Positions 12,149-22,622 of a DNA stretch of 64,000 nt are shown in pieces. The position numbers and the translations under genes are program-made. The notes beneath the pieces were generated by a model that made no database searches, was not told the DNA's origin, and saw nothing but the letters and a program-made list of their open reading frames with translations. Each line of letters starts with the position of its first letter. Within the stretch, counting starts at the first letter, position 1. The stretch comes from Nothopassalora personata (taxonomy: Eukaryota > Ascomycota > Dothideomycetes > Mycosphaerellales > Mycosphaerellaceae): the NCBI GenBank assembly GCA_033816765.1, contig CM066292.1:1674001-1738000 (forward strand). Reading direction: 5' to 3'.

Positions 12149-14026
12149 TTAGTAGACTTTACTATTAACTCCTAAGAGCTCTTCTAATAGTATCTCTTCC
12201 AATTTAATATAAATATTATTAAATAATACCTTTAACTTAGAGATAGGATACTCTATAAAGTTATAAGTTATAATATCTTGTTTTGTTTCTCCTATTAATC
12301 CTTTAGTAGTTACTATCTCCTTGTTAAGTCTTAATAGATAAGGAGCTATAGTACTTATAAAGCCAAAGTAATTTAAACTAATATTAGTTAAATAACTAAG
12401 TATAAAATCTTCTATTAATAAGTAATCTTCTTCTTTGTTTTCTTCTATCTCGTCTTCTTCTTCTTCTTTAGTCTCTTTATAATAATAATAGCCTAGAGTT
12501 ACTACTCTACTATTATAGAGAATGATACTATTAAGTTTTCCTATTAGAGATAGATCTATAATTTCTTTAGTATATTTATCTAGACTTCTAATATAGTAGA
12601 AGACTATAACTATGTTATTAAGAGTAGTATCTTTACTAACTTTACTAATGTTCTTAATCTTAAGTAGTTCTCTAAAGACTCTACTAAATAAATAGAATAG
12701 GTCTATTTTATTTTCGTCTATATTTAAAGTAGTATAGTCGTAAGTTATAACTTCTATTAGAAGATGTTTTAAAGTAGGACTAATAGTTATATCCTCTACT
12801 AGGTTATAGTATTCTTTCTCTTCTTTATCTCTGCTATTATTAAATCTACTTAATATATAGAATACCTTTAAGGTAAATATAAATAATTGTGAAAATACTT
12901 TAAAGTAAGTATTCTTTATAGTATTATTTTCTAAAGCAATAAAATCACTAAATTATTTAATATTAGGATTATAATTACTACTTCTAAGTCTTTGTCTTAT
13001 AGTTAAAGGCGTACCCTTTATTTTAGTACTAATTTTCTTCAGGTATTCTAGAACTAGATCCTCTAAGTTAGATAGATCTAGATTAACTATATTAGATTCT
13101 ATTATATTAGTAGTAGGCTCTATATTACTATAGCCTATCTCTATTAGATATTCTCGATTTTTTTCCTCTAAATAAGTAAGTATATTAGACTTCTTTATAA
13201 AGGTATTTAGTAGTTTAGTATTACTATCTATATTAATAGTATTATCTTCTATTGTAAGATCTTCTTTATGATTATTAAGAATAGTCTTCTTGAAAGTAGG
13301 AGTAATATCTTCTAACTCTTCTATACTATTATTACTATTAGAATTAGAGGTAGAAGAGTCTCTTCTTCTAGATCTAGATCTTATACTTCTAGATCTAGTA
13401 GTAGAGCTTTCTTCTAAATTTAAATTAGAAGTCCTCTCTACTATATCTAAATTAGGTAATTGAGGTATAAAATATAGTTTAGTATTATATTTAAAGCCTT
13501 CTAGAACTTGTAAAGGAATATTCTCTATAATATAAGTTGCTTTTATATTAGTAGTTTCTCTATTACTATTATGTTTTCTATTAAAATGAATTCTAATATC
13601 TTTCCTATTAATACTAGTATAACAACACTCTAGACAGTTAAAATTACCTAAACTAATATCTAACTCTTTAAATAGATAAGTATTGTCTTTTAATTTAGTC
13701 TCTAGCTCTTCTAAGGTAGATAAGGTGATAGAATTAACCTTATTTACTAAATGCTCTAAAGTATTATTACTCTTATAAGTATTATATAGGCTATTATGCT
13801 TTTTACGAAGATGTTTAATATAGTTATTACTATTAAGATTAGTAGAACAATTAGAGCAAAATAAAATACCTAAATCTAAATTATAGACTATAATAGTATC
13901 TTCTAATTTAGTAGTCTTATTAGGAGTTACTAAATTACTATTCTTAAAGTCGTTTATAGTAAGAGGTCTATTATCTTTAAAGTAGCTATTAAGATAGTTA
14001 GAGGTAGTCTTATTAGTAGAAGACAT
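12149..14026 (-). pseudogene. OrsD/DUF3505-like C2H2 protein, one in-frame stop
   Basis: From ATG at 14,026 (an in-frame ATG also lies at 14,074) the minus strand is open for about 357 codons to a single TAA at 12,953-12,955. The same frame then continues for about 267 more codons to a TAA at 12,149-12,151. The protein is very rich in Asn/Ile/Leu/Lys/Thr because the DNA is extremely AT-rich. Two zinc-finger-like segments are visible: CSNC followed by HLRKKH (C-x2-C-x11-H-x4-H), and CLEC followed by HFNRKH. An SR-rich patch with RSRSIRSRSRRR and a Glu/Asp run occur further on. Paired C2H2-like fingers followed by a helical body resemble the OrsD/DUF3505 proteins, some of which precede helicases in subtelomeric genes. 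That assignment is from family memory and is tentative. Gln is rare and the first continuous ORF has no Trp, so the frame offers few codons that RIP can turn into stops. Confidence 0.55.
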
Positions 14027-14089
14027 TTTAAATAAAGTAGTAGGTAGTAAGTTCTTTAATAAATATATTCTCAAGTAGTTTTCTTTAGG

Positions 14090-15380
14090 TAAGTAAAAGG
14101 AAGTAAGTTTTAAGAGATAAAAGAGACTATTATATATCTAGATTTCTTAGTAAGCGTCTAAGCTAAGAAAGCTCTAGAAGATTCTAGAAATCTTATAATT
14201 AAAGTAATTATTTAATTTAAAGTAGTTACACTTAAGATCTATATATACGTTCTCTTTTCTATCCTTCTTTCTCTTTCTTTCTTTATCCTCTAAATCTAAT
14301 TTACTTTCTATATCTTACTATTTCATTAACCTTTACTAAAGTAAGTATCTTATTAACTATATTAGAAACATTACATAACTATTATACTAATATTTATTCT
14401 AGTTAATTTACTACCTAAGTAATAAACTCTATAGTTATTATAAATTTATTAAAGTAAGTACTTAAAGTATTTCTATGGTATTCTACTGACTTTATCTACT
14501 AGAGAAAACTTTAAAAACTTTATAAAGTAGTAAAACACTTACTAGTTCTATTGTTCTAATTAATAAATAAAGTAAGTTCTCTTTAATTATATAATAATAG
14601 TATACTAATAGTACTTAAGATATGTCTTTTTATACTACAATTAGTATTAAGACTAATAAAGAACTAGTAGAACTACTAGATACCTTAATAGAGAGAAATA
14701 AAGATAATAAAGTAATCTTTACTAATATAGTAAGACTAAAAGAGTCTATACTAAACTACTATATTAAGGAGTTTTATATTAGTAAGTTTTTATCTACTAA
14801 CTAAGATTATATTTTACTAATATATATTAGAAAGAGCGTTAGATCTAGAAGATCCTAGAATTTATCTGGAGAAAGTTAAAGATACTATAGATAGGGAGGA
14901 TAAAAGAACTATAGAGAGTTATTTAGTAAACTTTCTTTAGATAGTTAGTTATAGTCTTAATAAATTCTATTCTATAATATACTAATCTCTATAATAAAAT
15001 AATTATATAATAGCTTAAACTATATTCTTTAAAGTAGATATTAGATCTACTCCTATCTAGAGATAATAAGTTATATCCTATAATTACTTATTATATCTTA
15101 CTCTTATATTTATTATGAAATGTTCTCTTAAAACTAAAGTAATTAGTAAAGTTAAAATAGTTTTCTAAAGAGTCTATATATACGTCTCTTTATTCTATAT
15201 TATTAAGTACTATTATCTATCTTATTTCTTTAATTATAGAGATATAGGGTTAATTACTAAGATATAGAAGTATAATAAAGTAAATTAAGGCTTAAACTAA
15301 ATTAATACTATACTCTATATACTTAATTTCTTAGGACCTACCCTACTTTAGTTACTTTCTATAACTCTAGTTCTAATATA
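14090..15380. other. AT-extreme spacer
   Basis: Extremely AT-rich DNA without a convincing gene. A 60-codon open frame at 14,622-14,804 is compatible with chance or with a remnant. No terminal repeats were found. Confidence 0.5.
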
Positions 15381-15473
15381 CTACTTTAGTTCTTACGTAC
15401 TACTTTAGTTCTTACGTACTATTTTAGTTCTTACGTACTATTTTAGTTCTTACGTACTACTTTAGTTCTTACT
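15381..15473. repeat. 19-bp tandem repeat, 4.9 units
   Basis: Head-to-tail units of CTACTTTAGTTCTTACGTA start at 15,381, 15,400, 15,419, 15,438 and 15,457. Two units have CTATTTTAG instead of CTACTTTAG, which is a C-to-T difference. The array abuts the TG start of the LTR at 15,473. Confidence 0.95.
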
Positions 15474-15876
15474 GTTACGGAATGATTCTTATAGACCCTA
15501 GAATTATAACAACGAGACGAGCACGTGACTTATCCTACCTAAGCGCTTAGACTTAGGGCGATTAGACTACTTATGCTTAGACTAATTAGACTGCTTATGC
15601 TTAGAATAATTAGACTAATTACCGAGATCTACGAATCTTCTTTATATTTAGGAACGCTAAGAATCCCTTATAGTTTCGATACGTTTAACTTACTATTTAA
15701 TATTACTATTTAGAACATACCGTAACCTAACCTCTACCTTACTACTACTTAGTCTCTACGAGACAAGATAGCTACTGCTTTATTACCCTCTCTTAACTTC
15801 CTATCGGCCCGAGAACAAACCCGATTAAGCTTATCTTCTTAACTTGTAATATTATTAGGTTATACTAAACCTAATA
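15473..15876 (+). mobile_element. Lone LTR (C family), plus orientation
   Basis: This 404-bp sequence starts TGTTACGG and ends near CTAATA. It matches, in inverse orientation, the LTR at 18,398-18,805 over its full length, and its 5' half matches the 5' half of the LTR at 36,893. It contains internal repeats of a 'TTAGACTA...CTTATGCTTAGA' type at about 15,548-15,620. No matching internal region follows in the same orientation: the sequence immediately downstream is minus-strand gypsy B. It is therefore a solo LTR or a rearrangement remnant. No target duplication was found. Confidence 0.8.
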
Positions 15877-16213
15877 CGTAACCTCCCGTTTACTTTTAGA
15901 ACGAACATATATAGAGTTCCTATACTTAAGGTAGATCTTCTTATCTATCCTTCAGCTATCTTCTCCTTTAGCTATTCTCGTAGGGTCTATAGCTCTTTCT
16001 TAGACATTTAATATAGGGGTCCCTATAGAGGCTCTTTCCCTAGCTAAATGTTAATCTTATAATCCTATAGGCGGTACTTAGGTAAGGCGGTTTTACCTCT
16101 CTCCTCTCTAAAGAGTCGCGACTACTTACGATACTCCTTAGGAATACTTAACTCTAAGATGTTAGTATCCTTCGATAGTACGTTACTTCTATTACTACTA
16201 GTAACTTCGTAAC

Positions 16214-16709
16214 TGTCACGGTCTCCCATCAGGAAGGATCCCACCTGGGAGCTGAGAAGCCTTCCGGGCCAAAAGAGAGTGGGAGTGAATGTTCAGATTT
16301 GCATGTGAATGCCAAGCCCGACAACATTCACAGCCTAAACCAGCCCCCACCCATGACACCTCAGGCACTAATGGACAGCGGCACCTCGGGACGTCACACC
16401 GTCACTGCCTGTGACTCGGAGAAGGCCCGCGCACGTGGAGGAAGCCCGTGGATACCCGTAGGAGGGTTGGAATGTTTGGTGAATGACAAAGTTTGGTGTT
16501 TGCCATGTGCAGCAAACACACAAACACGCAAACACGAGGACGCGCAACACGCGGGGGGATTGTACAAATAGCCGGCTTGCTCCCTAAGCCTCTCTCTTCT
16601 CTTCTTCGTCTTTCGTCTTGTGTAGCTAGCCTACCATACCTTTGTACCTGCAGCTGCATTTCGCACCTGCTTCTTAGTCCAGTTCCCAAGCCAGGCTCTC
16701 GCCCTGACA
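16214..16709. mobile_element. Young solo LTR with GTAAC target duplication
   Basis: This 496-bp sequence begins TGTCACGG and ends CCCTGACA, with TGTCA/TGACA as terminal inverted repeats. It is flanked by GTAAC at 16,209-16,213 and 16,710-16,714. The homologous stretch of element D (about 40,120-40,140, opposite strand) has one uninterrupted GTAAC at the same place, which confirms an insertion. Unlike its surroundings the sequence is rich in CA/TG and not RIPped. The CACAAACACGCAAACACG tract and a 'TGTACAAATAGCC' promoter-like stretch lie in its middle. The short open frames here are incidental. The TGTCACG start resembles that of the copia element at 55,186 but the bodies differ, so the family is unassigned. 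Confidence 0.9.
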
Positions 16710-16710
16710 G

Positions 16711-16806
16711 TAACCCGGCGGCCCTACGCTAGTGTCTATCCCGGTTAAAGGTAGTTCTTAACCCGGCGGCCCTACGCTAGTGTCTATCCCGGTCGAAGGT
16801 AGTTCT
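16711..16806. repeat. 48-bp tandem duplication
   Basis: Two 48-bp units start at 16,711 and 16,759 with TAACCCGGCGGCCCTACGCT and differ only at GGTTAAAGG versus GGTCGAAGG. The matching region of element D has a single copy. The duplication lies directly beside the solo LTR. Confidence 0.9.
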
Positions 16807-18397
16807 TAATTCCTTCTATTCGGCGTAAGCTCGAATGCGTTAAGCTATTTCCTTACCTTATCTACTATCGTCCGCTATTAATACGTAGGCTAAATGTCGA
16901 TAACGTAATCGCATTCCTTAAATATAAGTACTCCTCTTCTCTAGTTAATAACTAGATTGTACTTTCTTAACTAAGGTATACCTAATACTATATTATAACT
17001 AGCTATATTAGTAACATCTAAGGTAATATTCTCGTAGTGCTATTAGATAGCTAGTAGTAATAGTGTCGTCTCCTATTCTACGCTAGGTAACGATAATCCG
17101 TCTACCGCGATTAACTCGTAACCCTATTTCTTCTTTAGGGTAGCTAACCCGTTTCTTCTTACGAAAGACTCGGAGATAAAATTCCCCGCTACTCCTAAGT
17201 CGATTATAACACTAGTCCTATGTCCGTTAACGATTACTTATGTCTAGAAAACTATATTTAATGTTAATACGTAAGCCTAAGTATTATATAACTCCCCTTA
17301 GTCGCTTATTCCTAGGGAGCTAATCCTTTTCCCGAATAGATAGTTCGCTATACTTCGTACCTAGAGGCTTCGGCTAGAACCTATAGCCCGTTACCCTATG
17401 TCTATACTTATAGTCTATTACGTTCCTAGATCTTCTACGATTCTAAGTAGAGAGCCCGTATGTGCTATACTACTATTCGTAGTTCGTTTAAGACGAAAGT
17501 TCCTACCGGTATTAGGTATCGGGTATCTATTATTTAGCTTCCTATAGGTAGTCGTTCGATAACCGCTTTAGCTAAGTTCTCCGTATTACTTATTAGGTAA
17601 CCCTATACTATACCCCTTATCGTATCGAGTATTTTGTTAAACTCGTTAGGGTTTAGGTATCGCTTTCCTAAGAACTTTAGTAGGAATTCTTCGTGCCTTC
17701 GTTAGAGGTAGATAATTAACTTATAGAGTTTTCTTAGCGCGTCTACCGTAAACGTGTATACTTCTTTTTCGTCGTTAGTATTGCTCTCTTCTTCTTCGGA
17801 TAAGTCCTCGCTTAACTCCTCCGGTACGTAGTCTTCTTCGATAGTATCTAGTTCGTTTATTTAATATTCCGGTACTAGTAACTAGCGTCCGTTCTATTCT
17901 AGATCTTAGTTTTCTTTATTATTATTATCGAAGTAAGATTCGTCTACGTCTACTTCCTAGAGCTTATTCTATCTATATTAAGCTCCTAGGGTTCCTACTA
18001 GCTATCGTAGCTAGTACCCTACGCCTAACTTAGCGTTATAGTAGGTTTAACACGAGTCCTAGTAATAGAATCGCTAATAAAGGCTTCCGTAACCGTATCG
18101 AGATTCTTTCTCGGCTTTATAGTTAACTTCCCGTACTATTATACTAAATAGTCTAATAGTCTTTAATTGTTAGGCATTTAGTAGTAGTGTATATTATCGA
18201 ATATAGTATCCTCCTCGTCCTTATAAGGGGTCTAGGAGAGGCGTTATAACCCGGTTACTATCCTTCTCCTCTACTCTCTAGGTATAGTTAAATTGTCGGG
18301 GTCTAATACCACTCCTAGATTTACCTACCTTTAGTTACATTATATTAAACTGCTTACGGCGCACTATATTTACCGCGGCAATCCCGCGCTATATAGC

Positions 18398-20766
18398 TAT
18401 TAGGTTTAGTATAACCTAATAATATTATAAATTAAGAAGATAAGCTTAATCGAGTTTATTCTCGGGCCAATAGGAAGTCGAGGGAGAGTAATAAAGCAGT
18501 AGTCGTCACCTAGTCTTATAAAGACTTAAGAAACAATATAGTAGAGGGTAGGTTTCGGTATATTCTAAATAGTAATATTAAATAGTAAGTTAAACGCATT
18601 AAAACTATAAGGGATTCTTAGCGTTCCTAAATATAAAGGAGATTCGTAGATCTTAGTAATTAGTCTAATCGTTCTAAGTATAAGCAGTCTAATTAGTCTA
18701 AGCATAAGTAGTCTAATCGTCTTAAGTCTAAGCGCTTAGGTAGGATAAGTTACGTGCTTGTTTCGTTATTATAATTCTAGGGTCTATAGGAATTATTCCG
18801 TAATACCTAGACTTAGGAGTGACTCTTACCTAGTCCTCTACCTTTTCCCTATTTACTCTTCTTAGTTAAAGCCTCTATAGTCTCTAGCCTATAAACCGCT
18901 TACGCGTTACGGTTCTTCTATAGGTATGTACTTTAGTACTCTATCCTAATATAACTATTCTTACCGTAGCCGTAGTATTCTACCCTAAAATTCTAGCTAG
19001 TTATAGGTAAGCTACTAGCGTCCCGCTACTAACTCGTACCCGAGGCGCCCGGTACTTAACTTAAGTTCTATTACTTTAGGTAATTAACCCGCTTATATCC
19101 GCCCTTAGCTTCGTACTTACGATAAATATACTACCTACGGTCGTACCCTCCGCTACTACATTAGCGCTCGGTACTTTTAATACGCGAGGCTAGGACTACT
19201 AGCTCGTCTCTAGTTATAGGGATATTATAGTAGCTAACGATAGCGGACCATAAGCGAGGTATAGGCTTTACTAATAGGTACTATACGCGCTATACTTCTA
19301 AGTAGTCCCCTAACTAGTCCTCTATAATATCTAACTTAGTTATAAACTATTATACTATCTAGTTATCCTTCTATTCCGTAACCTCGTACTCTAATATAAT
19401 ATTAAGTACGCGGTTTATAGGATTACCGTATACGTCTTAATAGAACTTCTTAAAGTCCTAATATATATACCCTATAAGGTTAAGGACGGTATAGTTAGCG
19501 TACTATTACTTACTTACCTCTCTACTAAGGTATATAATACTATATAGGACCTTTAACTCGTGCGTTATATATATAGTACCTAAGAGAGTAAAGATAAGAG
19601 AGAGCTCCCTAAGAAATACCCTTACTTTTATAATCGAATCCCCCTTAAAAGACATCGGCTCTTTTAGGCGTAGTCGAGTCGTATACGCCGCGACCGCGCC
19701 TCGTACTATAATATTATCGTTAGTAGCTATAGAGGGAGGGATAGAGTTTATAGTAGGAAAGTAATCTTCTCTAGCCGGTCCTTCTATATACTCCGGAGGC
19801 GGTACGTTTATAGCGCGTAAGATCTCTAACCGCTTAATCTCCCGCTATATCTCCTACTCTTTAATCTTAGCTCTTAAGGTATCTCTTCTCGTAACTAAGG
19901 CTATACGACGCGCCTACTACTATACTCTCGGGCTTAAGGGGGGCGTAGGCAACTCGCTATCGCGTATATTATAATTAGACTCTATAGTGTATATAGATTA
20001 TAATAAGGGGAGGCTTTAGAACTATAAGAACTATAAGATAATATTATAATATATAGTACGCCTATAATCTTCTAATTATAGATAAACTAAAGCTTACCTT
20101 CTTCTATAGACGCTATACGCGTCGCTTAGTATACGTTTACGCGTTACGTACGGCTTACTAAGCTAGGTATAGCCGCCTATTATATATAAGAGTTAGCTAT
20201 ACACTATCCTTACACTAAGGAATAGTTTAACCTAATACTATACTCGTCGTTAAAGAAGGTAGTAGTAAAGATAGGCTTAAGATTGTTAGCTATTAGATTA
20301 AATATAAAGTATATACCTAGCTAAGTAACCTAAGGATTAAACTTATAGCGTTTACTAGAGTAGAAGTCTAGTTTACTAACCCTAAGGGTATTGTTACCTA
20401 TATTAGTAGCTAAGGCGTTAATAGTATTATTTATAGTCTAAGGTCGTAGGCTCTACTTACTTTACTAGGGGTAGGTATTTCCTATTTACTCTATTAGTCT
20501 CCTATTATAGAGGGCATTTAAAGCTATTAGGTTTAGTATAACCTAATAATATTATAAGTTAAGAAGATAAGCTTAATTAAGTTCATTCTTAGGCCGATAA
20601 GACGTTAAGGGAGAGTAATAAAGTAGTTATGTCTTAGTCTTCTAAAGACCTAAGAAATAGTATAGTAGAGGTTAGGTCATAGTATATTCTAAATAGTAAT
20701 ATTAAATAGTAAGTTAAACGTATTAAAACTATAAGGGATTCTTAGCTTTTCTAAATATAAAGGAAA
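18398..20766 (-). mobile_element. Gag-only LTR retroelement C, nested in B
   Basis: The 3' LTR lies at 18,398-18,805 (408 bp, minus orientation) and a 5'-truncated copy of the same LTR at about 20,525-20,766 in the same orientation. The 1.7 kb between them reads on the minus strand as a RIP-broken gag-like protein. It starts around 19,652 with 'MSFKGDSIIKVRVF', passes through 'YLSREVSK' and 'FKKFYQDVYG', and ends in a decayed knuckle ('YYGYGKNSYIRIEY', expected CYYCGKxGHIRxEC). No protease, RT or integrase was found, so this is a non-autonomous element or an internally deleted one. It sits exactly where the gag of element B breaks off. Confidence 0.65.
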
Positions 20767-21290
20767 TTATCCTGTAATCTATTTTAATCTATTAATCTAT
20801 TCTTTAGATTAAATAGAGTAGTAGATTATTTAACGTTATACTCTACTCTACTCTATTAATCTATCCTATAGATTATATAGAGTAATAGATTATTCTATAG
20901 TAGCTATACTTACTTTAGCCGTAGCCGTACCTATTTAACTATAAAGGCTCTAATTAGTCGCTAGGTATTAGCTTAATCTAATCCGTAATAACTAGCTAAG
21001 GGTAAGCTAATATCCTATTAGTTTAGTTTATAACGATATACGGCCTTAAAGAGTCTAATTAAATATACGTAGTAAATTAGTAAGCACTTATTAGGCTTAT
21101 AACTATTATATTATAGGTATTAATTAGTAAGCTAATTATTTAGTTAAATTATTTACTTACTTAGGCTTATATATTAGTTAGTTAAAGGACTAGTTTAAAG
21201 TAGACTATGTATTACATGTGTCTATCTAAGACTGTATATACTTAAAAAGAACAGGTGTAGGTGAATGACTAATCTAGTCACGTGCCTGCT
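20767..21290. other. AT-rich transition region
   Basis: Contains short inverted and direct repeats built on TTAATCTAT / ATAGATTA (about 20,770-20,900) and no gene. CA/TG content becomes normal from about 21,230, marking the edge of the RIPped block. Confidence 0.5.
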
Positions 21291-21323
21291 TGGCAGTGAA
21301 TGGATCTCAAGCTTTGAGCCTAA

Positions 21324-21364
21324 TTGCAAGCCTGGTTGCAAGCCTGGTTGCAAGCCTGATTGCA
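21324..21364. repeat. 12-bp tandem repeat at island edge
   Basis: About 3.4 copies of TTGCAAGCCTGG occur at the boundary between the RIPped block and the first gene island. Confidence 0.85.
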
Positions 21365-21559
21365 CTGGATCGTGACACGACAAACCTCCGACCGCACCTC
21401 CAGCCGACGATACTACCTCGACCGAGGACGTAAAGGTTCGATATAGACGAAGGCGATGAAGAGGGCACGCTCGCCTCCTACACTATTATGCTGTTGACGT
21501 ACAAGAGACGAGACTGGCTGTTCAGACCCTATCGACACTTACGATCACACTATATCCTC

Positions 21560-22622
21560 AAACACTACCCTCCAACCACACCAATCTTGGTGCCTTCACC
21601 GCCGACGAGCTGTTTCCAAATGCCAGCAAAATGCGCCGCCGGAGATCGCGCCAGGTAGCAGCCACATGCCACGACTGCCCGCAATCACCTCACGAGCTCG
21701 GAAACCCGTACACATTACTGCTCCGCTGGTTGCAGGATACAGGCTGGTTACTGGACGGCCGAAGGTGAGTTGTGTGCGGTCACGTAGCATAGCACGAAGT
21801 CCGCGAGCATTCATGGTAAGGCCTCACGCAATTGACTTACGCTCTGCCGGCATCATACTTTCTCTTACAACCCGAATACCGAAAGATCTCCTCAACAACT
21901 GCTACAGTTGCCTATCACAGGCCAGCCTTCATTCGCGAGACAAGATCGACTCCTTCAAGTCGCACAGCCCGTACTTTGCTGGATGATGTGCATCTGGTGA
22001 ACACTCCGAAGCTTGCGTATCTGAAACACAACCGGCACCTGCATTGGAGACATGGGTAGCTCCGAGCTCGAGTAGGCATTGGCAAGCACCACAAACTTTG
22101 ATACAATATCACTCCCTATCTTGCCGCGCTACAGTCCTTGGAAATGGCCTCCCTTGGTACGGCCTTTCTTCTCCTCACTTGCCGTGTATCCAGCATCTCG
22201 CCTGCGGCCCTGGATGCTTTGCCTACGGCGTGGCAAGGGGCTCCGCTTGATGTGCATGCGCGGGAGTGTATATCGTTATCAACCAATCGGTATGCACATC
22301 TCGCTGACAGCTTTGGCAACTGATCGCATGGGACGCTAAGATTAGACACCATGTGGTGGTATGGAGCGCGCGTTCTCCACCTTACCAACATGTGCTCTAC
22401 ATGTGGTCTTGGGAAGTCCATCTTTGTCTGCCGCGTTCAGGCCTATCCCTTGCTCGTGAGTGGCGTCTCCCTTATCGTGGAACAGGTCCAGACGAACCAG
22501 CATTATATCGCTACTGCCGAGCGGGCGATCTTTTGGTACTTCTTGCTACATACATAGTTCACAAAGCTCTCCAGGCTGATCTAGATCGCATGAATGACCT
22601 TCCTCTATTCCATAGCTTGTAA
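21560..22622 (+). other. Coding-like segments, no gene model
   Basis: Several plus-strand stretches have protein-like composition. One is at about 21,586-21,768, with 'RRRRSRQVAATCHDC' and a GTGAGT donor-like site right after it. Another is at 22,138-22,323 ('LGTAFLLLTCRVSS'), and a third at 22,353-22,622 ('LYMWSWEVHLCLPR'). They are in different frames and I could not join them with GT-AG introns into a recognisable protein. They may be exons of an unknown gene, a pseudogene, or the missing 5' part of the downstream permease. Confidence 0.25.

Larger units (their letters stand above)
15885..18397 (-). mobile_element. RIP-degraded Ty3/gypsy fragment B
   Basis: The reverse complement of this segment closely follows element D from about 38,175 to 40,440, that is the gag zinc knuckle through protease to the start of RT. 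It is truncated at the RT end (next to the LTR at 15,473-15,876) and at the gag end (where element C begins at 18,398). A solo LTR interrupts it at 16,214-16,709. Relative to D it also carries a 48-bp tandem duplication. Frames are broken by TAA/TAG, as expected for RIP. Confidence 0.85.

Noticed and set aside
14622..14804. 60-codon plus-strand frame
   Set aside because: AT-extreme DNA makes such frames likely by chance, and there is no domain or start context.
15381..15473. CRISPR-like array
   Set aside because: The repeats are contiguous without spacers, and the organism is eukaryotic.
16299..16732. Several 60-95 codon frames on both strands
   Set aside because: They lie inside the solo LTR and overlap each other. 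The LTR structure explains the sequence.
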